Of a DNA stretch of 64,000 nucleotides, positions 34,946 to 42,958 are shown piece after piece; position 1 is the stretch's first letter; the number at the start of each line of letters is the position of its first letter. The translations under genes were made by a program, and so were the position numbers. This stretch comes from Bradyrhizobium sp. CCGB01. GTDB taxonomy: Bacteria > Pseudomonadota > Alphaproteobacteria > Rhizobiales > Xanthobacteraceae. The notes below the pieces were generated by a model. The model saw only the letters and a program-made list of their open reading frames with translations. It did not search any database and was not told where the DNA came from. The DNA is taken from the NCBI RefSeq assembly GCF_024199795.1, contig NZ_JANADK010000001.1, forward strand, positions 4,650,001-4,714,000. Reading direction: 5' to 3'.

Positions 34946-36730
34946 TCACGGCTTCTGCGGCTGGCTCGTTTCCGGCGGACCGCCGTATGGCGTGATGCGG
35001 CCCGGCTCTTCCGGAATTGACTTGAGATATTCGACAAGCGCCCACCGCTGATCGTCGCTCAGTAAGGGACCGACAACACCGTTGCCGCGCGGCCCATCCT
35101 GAAACGAGTGACCCGCGTTCGTGTTTCCGAGCAAGCTTGTATCCAAGACGAACGTGTTGGGCCCACAGGTCGTGTCGAACCCCACTTTGATCGGATCGAA
35201 CTCGCGGGTGATGCAGAACTTTTTCGAACGCTCGCCGGCCGGCACCAGCATCTCGTAAAGGTTGGGTACTGATCCGTTGTGGAGGAATGGCGGAGTAGCC
35301 CATACGCCGTCACGCGGCGCCGCCTTCCAGACCTGATCGGGTATTGGGGGCTGTGGCAGTTCTCGATAACCATTCAGCTCCACCAGCTCGGCAGGGGACG
35401 GGTTCAGTTTTGCGACGGCCTTCTCCTCGACCGCGATCCGTATTGTTCGTGCGAGGTCATACATGGGAACAACATACTTCCCGCGAAACTGCGGCGGCAA
35501 AGAATTGCTGAATTGACCAGTGACTGCGAATGGCCGGATGGCCTCGGACTGCGCGCGATCGGTGCCCATATAGGACTGCGGAACAAGGCCGACGAGAACG
35601 AAACGCTTGCCGTATTTGTTCGGCTCGGACCAGCGATACGGCCATGCATTGTGGCAACTCGCGCAGTGCTCCATAAACAGTGCCTTGCCGGTCTTGGCCT
35701 TTTCGCGGTCAATCTTTCCAAACACGTCCTCCGGCCAGCTTGGCGGCGCCAGTCGTTCCAACTGTTTTTCAACGCGTTGAAGCTCTGGAATGGCCGCATT
35801 AGAATCGTACAGCCCTTCGGCGGGAGTTTTGGCGTGCAGGTTGATGGGCATAAAGACGCCCATCGTCTCGCCCAGGTTTCGGTCCAGCGGGCTTTGAATA
35901 TACGCCGCCCACTGTGTCCACAATCCCTGCGGAGAGTTCCACAGGAACGGCGGCTTAACAGGCGCGATAGCCGTTGACGTGTTCTCGGGGATGCCAGGCA
36001 GAATGGCGGTCAGCCTGTTGTTGATCAGGCTGCGGGCATCAATTCGCGCCGGCCCCCAGTGCGAGGGACTTGCAGAGCTTATTGTCGCATATTGGTGTAT
36101 CGCCGAGGCCTGACGTTCGAAGCGCTCGCGCAACTTGGCCTTAGCTTCCGGCCCTGCCACTCCAAGCCGCGTCGCGAGCCGATCGAATTTCGCTGCATCA
36201 GTCAAAGTCTCGCCTATCGCTGCGTCGAGCGCCTGAATATAGGCTTGTATATCAAACGTATTTCCAGCCCCGCCGTCGATGCGAACGCGTTTGCCCTTGT
36301 AGTTCAGTTGCGTTTCGTGGCAGGCCGCGCACGTCGGGCCTGCATAGTCGCCTGCCGGCCAGTCCCCGATCGCAGTCGCGAGAGTCGTCTTGCTCATACC
36401 GATCGGTAGACCGTCCGGATTAATCCAGTTGGGTGCTCCGGGAATCAGGCCGTAGCGGACGCTGTTGGCGTCCGACCGGAACAGCTCTTGGTCGTTGGCA
36501 ATTTCCAGATTCAAAAAGATGTCATAAGAGAGGATGGCCGAACCCTGCGAGAAGTTATAGTACCACTCGCGATCGTTCTGCGACCAACCCTGGTTGAGAT
36601 AGATCACCGAGTGATTTGAGGGTGTTTGCGCCTTAGCTGACGTGGGAAGTGAAATGTTTGCTGCACACGACAACAACGCCGCTGCTGCAGCAACGATAGG
36701 CCTAGCTGGATCGCGACTGCTTCGGGACAT
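34946..36730 (-). CDS. Di-haem c-type cytochrome, RoxA/MauG-like (rubber oxygenase or peroxidase family)
   Basis: 594 residues with a signal peptide (about 1-35, cut near AKA-Q) and two haem-c sites, CAACH at 134-138 and CASCH at 356-360. Near the C-terminus, GVWATPPFLHNGSVPNLYEM and LVPAGERSKKFCITREF follow the pattern of RoxA-type di-haem dioxygenases and of CcpA/MauG-related proteins. The ATG at 36730 has GGAG eight bases upstream. Periplasmic oxidation of a hydrophobic organic substrate is likely; simple peroxidase activity is the alternative. It lies downstream of a 21-codon ORF and an FNR/FixK-type box (37031). Confidence 0.85.
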   Translation of the reverse strand: MSRSSRDPARPIVAAAAALLSCAANISLPTSAKAQTPSNHSVIYLNQGWSQNDREWYYNFSQGSAILSYDIFLNLEIANDQELFRSDANSVRYGLIPGAPNWINPDGLPIGMSKTTLATAIGDWPAGDYAGPTCAACHETQLNYKGKRVRIDGGAGNTFDIQAYIQALDAAIGETLTDAAKFDRLATRLGVAGPEAKAKLRERFERQASAIHQYATISSASPSHWGPARIDARSLINNRLTAILPGIPENTSTAIAPVKPPFLWNSPQGLWTQWAAYIQSPLDRNLGETMGVFMPINLHAKTPAEGLYDSNAAIPELQRVEKQLERLAPPSWPEDVFGKIDREKAKTGKALFMEHCASCHNAWPYRWSEPNKYGKRFVLVGLVPQSYMGTDRAQSEAIRPFAVTGQFSNSLPPQFRGKYVVPMYDLARTIRIAVEEKAVAKLNPSPAELVELNGYRELPQPPIPDQVWKAAPRDGVWATPPFLHNGSVPNLYEMLVPAGERSKKFCITREFDPIKVGFDTTCGPNTFVLDTSLLGNTNAGHSFQDGPRGNGVVGPLLSDDQRWALVEYLKSIPEEPGRITPYGGPPETSQPQKP

Positions 36731-36859
36731 GGATTGTTCTCCGAGCTGACCGTGGAACGCAAAAATTTAGTCTCAGGGAGTCATAAAAGTGACGGATGTG
36801 CCGTGGCTCTACTGCTGGTTTCGGGAGGCTAAAAGCGCGGCGCCTGCAAAACCAAGAAC

Positions 36860-36925
36860 TTAGTGCAGTCCGGCGGCCAGTGTAACTGCGGCACACATTG
36901 ACCACCCAATTCGGGCCATCGTCAT
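36860..36925 (-). CDS. 21-codon ORF with strong ribosome-binding site (small membrane or leader peptide)
   Basis: Starts at the ATG at 36925 with CAGGAG six bases upstream and ends at a TAA (36860-36862). The predicted peptide opens MTMARIGWSMC and continues with a hydrophobic AAVTLAAG stretch, enough for a short membrane peptide or a leaderless signal. It lies between the FixK-type box and the di-haem cytochrome gene, 130 bases upstream of the latter. Too short for the usual gene finders. It could be a leader peptide or the remnant of a longer exported protein. Confidence 0.45.
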   Translation of the reverse strand: MTMARIGWSMCAAVTLAAGLH

Positions 36926-37030
36926 AGTGTTCTCCTGAGTGAGACTTTCCGGAAATCCAAATCCGCTCCCCGATCTCTCGACCAGAAGTTCACTGCCGCC
37001 CAAGTTGATCGGCACGTGATCTATTGGTTA

Positions 37031-37044
37031 TTGATCTAGATCAA
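37031..37044 (-). promoter_or_regulatory. Perfect FNR/FixK-type box
   Basis: TTGATCTAGATCAA, a perfect TTGAT-N4-ATCAA palindrome. 105 bases upstream of the 21-codon ORF and about 300 upstream of the di-haem cytochrome gene, both on the minus strand. No good -10 is seen at the class II distance (GATCAA there), so a class I site is possible. The arylsulfatase ends 150 bases away on the other side. Confidence 0.75.
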
Positions 37045-37192
37045 ATGCATTCAGGCTCGCCCATGAACGTCACTCTGCAGTTCGGGCCCAGATCGATGTG
37101 GGTTCGCTGGCAGGTTGGCGAGTCGCATCCGCTGCGCCTTCGAACAACGCAAAAGCAAAACATCCTGCGAGGTCTGCCTCGGTGCGCGCCGC

Positions 37193-39553
37193 CTATTTCT
37201 CCATTGCGATTGTGACGCTATGGATTTTTCCGTTGAATGAGAACGGCGACTTGTAGTCGGGGCTCACGGCCGAGATGTTATCGGCGCCGACATCGAACCC
37301 TTCACCGCTGTAGCCGACAGGAACCGTCCTCTCGACACGAACGGTTGCCGTCTGCCTCCCGTTAACGAGGAGTTTTGCGACTGCGGGCTTTCCATAGCCC
37401 TTCTCCTCGGGAGTGAACTCCACGCGCACCGTGCTCTTGCCCTCCGGCAAGGGTCCGGGAGATTCCGCGCGGTATCCGGCAATACTGAAGAAGTTGTAGT
37501 AAAAAATCGGCCGCCCGTTCCGAACGAAAAGCGACCATCCGGACGTCTTTCCGCCCATGGCCGCAATCACGCCCTCGGCAGAGCCGGAACTGCGTTCAAC
37601 TTCCGCGGTGATCGAAAACCCCTGATGCGTATTGATCGCGGCGCTCTCCTGGATGTAGCCGACGCCGGGGCCATAGGTGAAACTCGTGAGACCGGTGAGC
37701 GCGTTGGGCCGATTCGACAGGTCGAAGCGACCGGCCATGCGATCATCCAGAGGAAAGACGTTGTACTTGCGTGCCTCCTCGTCGAACGCAGCCTGAAGCT
37801 CCTTCAGCTTCTCGGGGGATTGCGCTGCAACGCTATCGGCTTGGGTGAAGTCCTTGGTGAGATCGTAAAGCTCCCACACGTCGCTCTCGAAACCGGTGGC
37901 CTGGCCTGCGGTCATCCAGGGGATGCCGTGCCGCGTCGCGGCCAACCAACCGTCTTTGTAGATCGCCCGGTTTCCCATCATCTCGAAATACTGGGTCGTG
38001 CGGACCTCGGGCGCGCCCGGAGAATCGAAGGTAGACAGGAAGGTGACGCCTTCTATCGGTTTCTGCTGCACCCCATTGACGACCTGTGGCTGCGGGACGC
38101 CGACTGCCTGCAAGATGGTAGGAACGACGTCGATGCAGTGAAGGAATTGAGAACGCAGCCCACCCTTGTCGCGGATGCGCTTCGGCCAACTGATCACCAT
38201 CGGGTTGCGTGTTCCGCCGAAGTGCGACGCCACCTGCTTGGTCCACTGGAACGGAGTATCTGCGGCAATCGCCCAGCCAACCGGGATATTCGGCTCGGTC
38301 TCCGGGCCGCCGATGTCGTCATACTTGGCCAACAGGCCAGGCAAGCCGAGCTGGATGCCGTTCAGGCCCGCAATGCCGTTGACGGTGCCCTCCAAACCGC
38401 CTTCGGCAGAGGCGCCATTGTCGCCGACGATGTAAATGATCAGCGTATTGTCGAGCTGGCCTTTCGCAGCAACGGCGCCGATCACGCGTCCGATCTGGGC
38501 GTCGGTATATTCGAGGTAGGCCGAGTAGTTCTCCATCATCCGCGCATAGACTTTCTTCGCGTCTTGCGAGAGGCCTTCCCATGCGGGAACTTCCTTCGGA
38601 AGTGGCGGGAGCTTGGCGTCAGCCGGGACGACGCCAAGCCGTTTCTGCCGTGCGAATGTCTCCTCGCGATAATTGTCCCAGCCCGCGTCGAACTTGCCTT
38701 TGTATTTGTCGCGATACTCCTTTGGCGCCTGGTGAGGTTCATGCACCCCGGGGGTTGCTAGATAGATGAACCACGGCTTCTTGGGATCGGTCGCACCGAC
38801 ATTGTTGATCCAGGCGATCGTCTCGTCAGCCATGTCCTCGCTGAAGCTGTAACCTTGCTCGGGCGTGCGCGGCGGGTTGAGAGGAGTCGTATTGCGGTAG
38901 AGCACTGGATAGTATTGATCGGTCTCACCAGCCATGAAGCCGTAGAAAGTATCACAACCCCAGGTGCTGCCGGTGGGCCACCGCTCGAACGGTCCGGCGG
39001 CGCTGACTTCCGTCGCGGGCGTGTTGTGCCACTTGCCGAAGCAGCCGGTTGCATAGCCATTGAGGCGCAGGATTTCGGGAACGCCTACGGCGCTGTTGGG
39101 CACGATGCCGGTATAGCCCGGATAACCCGTGGCCATTTCCATGATCACGCCGGTCCCGACCGAGTGATGATTGCGGCCGGTCAGGAGGGCGGCGCGGGTA
39201 GGCGAGCAGAGTGCGGTCGTGTGGAAGCGGTTGTATCGTAACCCATCGCGAGCCAACTGCTCCAGCACCGGCGTAGCGGCGCCTCCGCCGAATGTAGACG
39301 CGTGTCCGAAGCCCGTATCGTCGGTGAGGATGAGGAGAACGTTGGGCGCTCCTTCCGGGGCCACGAGAGGCTTGGGAAAATCCGGCCTCGATTGCTGCCA
39401 CGTCTGTCCAATCTGTCCTGCAAACGGCGTTGCCGTACGGGGCAAGACGGTTCTCGAATCATCGACAGTCGCGCCGGGCCTGGATTGCCCGTGCGCCGAT
39501 GCCGACAGCGTCATCATCAGGGCGGTGGCCGCAAGAAGATTAAGACGGATCAT
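37193..39553 (-). CDS. Exported arylsulfatase (type I, formylglycine-dependent)
   Basis: 786 residues from the ATG at 39553, which has GGAGG six bases upstream. Signal peptide about 1-22 (cut near AHG-Q). Type I sulfatase motifs: NVLLILTDDTGFGHASTFGG (metal Asp pair) and LCSPTRAALLTGRNHH, in which Cys116 is the residue to be converted to formylglycine; further C-terminal, a beta-rich domain with TFTYGPGVGYIQES. Length matches PAS-type arylsulfatases of about 780 residues. It removes sulfate from an ester or sugar in the periplasm. Downstream of the DUF1254 gene, probably in one transcript from the 41.3-kb promoter. Confidence 0.9.
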   Translation of the reverse strand: MIRLNLLAATALMMTLSASAHGQSRPGATVDDSRTVLPRTATPFAGQIGQTWQQSRPDFPKPLVAPEGAPNVLLILTDDTGFGHASTFGGGAATPVLEQLARDGLRYNRFHTTALCSPTRAALLTGRNHHSVGTGVIMEMATGYPGYTGIVPNSAVGVPEILRLNGYATGCFGKWHNTPATEVSAAGPFERWPTGSTWGCDTFYGFMAGETDQYYPVLYRNTTPLNPPRTPEQGYSFSEDMADETIAWINNVGATDPKKPWFIYLATPGVHEPHQAPKEYRDKYKGKFDAGWDNYREETFARQKRLGVVPADAKLPPLPKEVPAWEGLSQDAKKVYARMMENYSAYLEYTDAQIGRVIGAVAAKGQLDNTLIIYIVGDNGASAEGGLEGTVNGIAGLNGIQLGLPGLLAKYDDIGGPETEPNIPVGWAIAADTPFQWTKQVASHFGGTRNPMVISWPKRIRDKGGLRSQFLHCIDVVPTILQAVGVPQPQVVNGVQQKPIEGVTFLSTFDSPGAPEVRTTQYFEMMGNRAIYKDGWLAATRHGIPWMTAGQATGFESDVWELYDLTKDFTQADSVAAQSPEKLKELQAAFDEEARKYNVFPLDDRMAGRFDLSNRPNALTGLTSFTYGPGVGYIQESAAINTHQGFSITAEVERSSGSAEGVIAAMGGKTSGWSLFVRNGRPIFYYNFFSIAGYRAESPGPLPEGKSTVRVEFTPEEKGYGKPAVAKLLVNGRQTATVRVERTVPVGYSGEGFDVGADNISAVSPDYKSPFSFNGKIHSVTIAMEK

Positions 39554-39666
39554 CCGAACCTCCATGAGTCGTCCTTCGAGCCACTACGCCGGGGGTCGCC
39601 TTCGTGCTCACACCTTGGCCCTTACCGGCAGCCGGCAACGGCACGTCGATCAGTCGGCCCAGGCAA

Positions 39667-39694
39667 GATGTCCGCTTTGGGCCAGAAGCAGACT
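39667..39694. repeat. Degenerate 28-base repeat, copy A (flanks the DUF1254 gene)
   Basis: GATGTCCGCTTTGGGCCAGA and following AGCAGACT. The reverse complement of copy B (41364-41390) shares ATGTCCGCT, GGCCA and AAGC in the same order. The two lie in inverted orientation about 1.7 kb apart, one each side of the DUF1254 gene plus its promoter. Confidence 0.5.
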
Positions 39695-41218
39695 CTATTC
39701 GACCAGCTCAATGTCGCCCGGCTTCCAAGTCTTGTCGAACCACGGTTCTAGCGGGCCATAGAGACGCAGGAGGATGTTCCAGCCCTTGCCCGGCCAAGTC
39801 TGGACCCAGTTTCCCTCTTGTCCAGCGGGCGCCTTGGGACCGAACCAAACCGTGTAGGAACCGTCCGCGTTAGCCTTCAGAGATTTGCTATTGCTATCGA
39901 GACCTGCAGTTTTCTGGTCGGTCTCCAGCATCGACCGGGTCTGATTATCGTAGACGACAAAAGACCAGAAGTTATTGATGGGGATTGGATTCGGTAGCGT
40001 CACCTTATAGGTCTTGCTGCCATCGAAGTAGCGACCCTTTGAGTCGCGAAATGCGCCGGCATAGGCCGAGCCGCTGCCGGGCTTGGCATCTGCCATCGCA
40101 GGTGTGATGCCGGTGGCGTAGTAGAAGAACAACGTCCGCGCATCTAGCATTCGTTCGGCACCGTCCAGGAATTGATAGCTGCCGCCGATGAAGCCATTCG
40201 TCCATTGACGGTCGGGATAAACTTTCGACCGTGGGTCACGTGATGCCCAATCGATCGCCCGCGCTGTCGCGTTGCCCACCGCAACCGCATCAGTAAGGAT
40301 AGCCCGCATCCGGGCATCAGGCGCAAACGGCTTGCCCTTCTTGATTCCGATTGCAGCAAAGAGCCCGACCGTCTCCGGTTCGACAAAATCGGCAGGCTCG
40401 TTCTGTATCACGGCATCGAGTTCTTCATAGAAATGGAAGGTGTTTGCGCCGATCGTGTTGAACTGCAGCCCCGACGTATTGAGGAACGTTGAAGCGGGCG
40501 GGTTCGCCGCCGCGGACAGCGGATACAGGCGCGCATTCGCCTTAACACTGCGAACTGCGGCTGGGATGTCACCATTCTCCACGAATGCGCGGAAAAAGAT
40601 GAGGTTGAGATTGGTGCGAGACTTGGCGACGAAGTAGCCGTCGGACGAGACGCTGCCGCCGTAGCCCGGAGGAACGAATAGGTACTTACCGCCCTTGCCT
40701 TGGTCAGGTCCGGTAAGACCGATGTCCGTCACCCAGCGAAAATAGGCATCATCCACCGGCCCCAGCACCTTGGGTGGCACCTGCACGACCATCGGTCCGT
40801 CTTTTAGATCAATGCAGGTGAAAACGTAGACAACAGTCGAGTTCGGGGTCAGAAATAAGGAACGTGCATCCATCAGGTCTTCAGTGATCCCGAAGTCATG
40901 ATTTCTCTTTACGCCCGCCTTATCGATCCCCTCGCACACCGCGTAGACTGAGTCGGCCGGAATTCCCTGGAGGAACGCCTCGATGCCGCGCCCGAAGTCG
41001 AGTTGGTCATAGACCTTCTGCACGGTTTCCGGATCAGGCGCACCATCCTTGAACCTCAGGGTGCCGATCCTGGTCTGCACCGTATCCGGTGTCGTGATTT
41101 CCGGTGGAACATTGGCGGAGTACTTCGGGGGGGCGCTTTGCGCAAAAGCCGCTCCAGCGAAAAGCATCCCGCAAAATGTCATCACGGAGATGGTCGGCTT
41201 CTGGATCATGGGTTTCAT
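39695..41218 (-). CDS. DUF1254/DUF1214 exported protein
   Basis: 507 residues with a signal peptide (about 1-26, AFA-QS). The N-terminal DUF1254 region (about 55-250: DQLDFGRGIEAFLQGIPADS, DARSLFLTPNSTVVYVFTCI) and C-terminal DUF1214 region (about 380-507: LPNPIPINNFWSFVVYDNQT, DGSYTVWFGPKAPAGQEGN, ending GWNILLRLYGPLEPWFDKTW) are both clear. Role unknown; family members recur beside oxidoreductases and sulfatases. First gene of a probable two-gene transcript with the arylsulfatase; a FixK-type box with a -10 lies 57-96 bases upstream. Confidence 0.85.
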   Translation of the reverse strand: MKPMIQKPTISVMTFCGMLFAGAAFAQSAPPKYSANVPPEITTPDTVQTRIGTLRFKDGAPDPETVQKVYDQLDFGRGIEAFLQGIPADSVYAVCEGIDKAGVKRNHDFGITEDLMDARSLFLTPNSTVVYVFTCIDLKDGPMVVQVPPKVLGPVDDAYFRWVTDIGLTGPDQGKGGKYLFVPPGYGGSVSSDGYFVAKSRTNLNLIFFRAFVENGDIPAAVRSVKANARLYPLSAAANPPASTFLNTSGLQFNTIGANTFHFYEELDAVIQNEPADFVEPETVGLFAAIGIKKGKPFAPDARMRAILTDAVAVGNATARAIDWASRDPRSKVYPDRQWTNGFIGGSYQFLDGAERMLDARTLFFYYATGITPAMADAKPGSGSAYAGAFRDSKGRYFDGSKTYKVTLPNPIPINNFWSFVVYDNQTRSMLETDQKTAGLDSNSKSLKANADGSYTVWFGPKAPAGQEGNWVQTWPGKGWNILLRLYGPLEPWFDKTWKPGDIELVE

Positions 41219-41274
41219 GAGGACATTCCGTTTGTCGGCAACTTCGATGCAGAGAAAGGGGACATCCGGCAGAG

Positions 41275-41314
41275 AAAATAGAAGCGACGCGCTGCCCTTA
41301 TTGATTTAGGTCAA
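41275..41314 (-). promoter_or_regulatory. FNR/FixK-type promoter of the DUF1254-arylsulfatase unit
   Basis: On the minus strand TTGACCTAAATCAA (41301-41314; plus strand TTGATTTAGGTCAA), a near-perfect FNR/FixK box, is followed 21 bases later by TATTTT (41275-41280). That spacing puts the box near -41.5 of a class II activated promoter, with a start near 41268 and a leader of about 50 bases. Confidence 0.75.
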
Positions 41315-41703
41315 CGCAGGTCAGCTGCGGGGCACTTCCAGACATCGCAGAAGCAACCGCTAAGATCGGCTTTGGCCGACAGCGGACATGAAGCCTAGCG
41401 GCCTTTGCAATCCAAAATTCTCCGTCTCAATGCGCTCTCGGATCGCCGGAACAATCTGCGGAGCCCGTTCGGCACGATCAAGTTGGGTGGGGGAAGCGAT
41501 CGCGCTTGGTACAGTCGTAATTGGCGATCTTGGTACTGTTTTATGCCAGGCGCGAACGCATCTACTCGCTGATGCCAGCGACCGGGGCAATCCCGATCCA
41601 TCGGGCTTGGTGGAGCCCCGTCGATGCAGACAGCGCGGATCGCGCGCCCGCGCTCTCTGCGCATTTCCACCAAAGAGACAAATGAACCGAGGAGACAATT
41701 CCC
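41315..41703. other. Intergenic region with inverted repeat copy B, otherwise nothing clear
   Basis: 389 bases between the FixK box and the MDR oxidoreductase gene. It holds copy B of the repeat at 41364-41390. Open frames crossing it lack good starts and domains. A ribosome-binding site (GAGGAG) for the MDR gene is at the right end. No regulator gene, although MDR oxidoreductases often have one beside them. Confidence 0.5.
41364..41390. repeat. Degenerate 27-base repeat, copy B
   Basis: GATCGGCTTTGGCCGACAGC then GGACATG; inverted partner of copy A at 39667-39694. Confidence 0.5.
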
Positions 41704-42621
41704 ATGAAGGCGATCGTTGTAACGGACCAGGCCGCGGGAACGGCCGGGATGAAGTTGGTGGACCGGCCCGTGCCGCAGGCCGCGATAAACGACGTTGTGG
41801 TTCAGGTTCACGCGTCGGGATTTATCCCGACTGAGCTGACGTGGCCTTCGACCTGGACCGATCGCCTCGATCGTGATCGAACACCGTCGATCCCGGGGCA
41901 CGATCTGGCCGGAGTGGTCACCGCTCTCGGATATGGCACGACGGGGCTCTCCGTGGGACAGCGCGTGTTCGGCCTCGCGGACTGGTATCGCGACGGCACG
42001 CTGGCCGAATACGTGGCGATCGAGGCACGCAACCTCGCGCCGCTGCCGGGCGACGTCGACTTCACGGTGGGGGCGAGCCTGCCGATTTCGGGCCTGACCG
42101 CATGGCAAGGGCTGTTCCAGCACGGCCGCCTTCAGGCGGGGCAGCGCGTCCTGGCGCACGGCGCGGCCGGCGCAGTCGGGTCGATGGTGACGCAACTCGC
42201 GCGAGAGGTCGGCGCCTATGTCATCGGCACGGGACGCGCCGCCGACCGTCAAACGGTGCTCGATTTCGGCGCGAAGGAGTTCGTCGACCTCGACAAAGAC
42301 GCGCTGAAAGATGTCGGCAAAGTCGATCTGGTGTTCGATGTCATCGGCGGGGAGATCCAGAAGCGGTCCGCAGAACTTATTCGAGCCGGAGGAACACTGG
42401 TGACCATCGTCGGGCCGGCCGAGGCGAGGCCCTCGGACGGCCGGGCGGTCGACTTCGTCGTCGAATCCGATCGTGCCCAACTGAGTGAGATCGCCCAGCG
42501 GGTGCGGGACGGACGACTGCGGACGAACATCGGCAACGTCTCGACCCTCGATGAGGCCGTCGCCGCCTTAAATCCGACCGGGCGACGCAAGGGGAATACG
42601 ATCATCCGCGTTCGTCCGTGA
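41704..42621 (+). CDS. NADP-dependent MDR-superfamily oxidoreductase (quinone oxidoreductase-like, zinc-less)
   Basis: 305 residues from the ATG at 41704 (GAGGAGAC upstream). MDR fold: SIPGHDLAGVVTALGYGTTG, a Rossmann motif VLAHGAAGAVGSMVTQLARE, and LDFGAKEFVDL after it. The catalytic and structural zinc Cys/His residues of alcohol dehydrogenases are missing, which fits the NADPH quinone reductase/zeta-crystallin group. Reduces a quinone or enone. Transcribed away from the FixK-linked block; a monocistronic gene by spacing. Confidence 0.9.
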   Translation: MKAIVVTDQAAGTAGMKLVDRPVPQAAINDVVVQVHASGFIPTELTWPSTWTDRLDRDRTPSIPGHDLAGVVTALGYGTTGLSVGQRVFGLADWYRDGTLAEYVAIEARNLAPLPGDVDFTVGASLPISGLTAWQGLFQHGRLQAGQRVLAHGAAGAVGSMVTQLAREVGAYVIGTGRAADRQTVLDFGAKEFVDLDKDALKDVGKVDLVFDVIGGEIQKRSAELIRAGGTLVTIVGPAEARPSDGRAVDFVVESDRAQLSEIAQRVRDGRLRTNIGNVSTLDEAVAALNPTGRRKGNTIIRVRP

Positions 42622-42958
42622 GCGACGCAAGCATTGATGCACGCGGTCGGCCGGCGCGGTCAGCCGGACGCTGAGATGTCCGAAACGGGTCCAAAAGCCG
42701 GTGCCTGGCGGGTGGCAGCGCCAGTCCGCCATGGCGTTGGCGGACGTCACGCCTTGCGGCTCGGACAGCGTGCATCGGGCCGGATGCGGAGAGCAGGCTG
42801 GCGGGCCGAGCAGGTCAGGGGACGAAGCGGGCTTCGGAACATTGGGTCGAATTGACCCGACGTTGGCATCGGAGGGGGAATCCGTACCCCGCCGGGCTTC
42901 CCCTCGCGGCCCGCATGGCCTATGACGCTGCAACGCAAAAATCCCCCAAAAAGACCCC
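42622..42958. other. Intergenic region, no gene seen
   Basis: 337 bases between the MDR gene and the ABC-F gene. No hairpin with a T tract, repeat arm or small ORF with a ribosome-binding site was found. It should contain the ABC-F promoter. Confidence 0.5.

Noticed and set aside
37625..38761. 378-codon plus-strand frame inside the sulfatase gene
   Set aside because: Antisense shadow; the sulfatase motifs on the other strand are clear.
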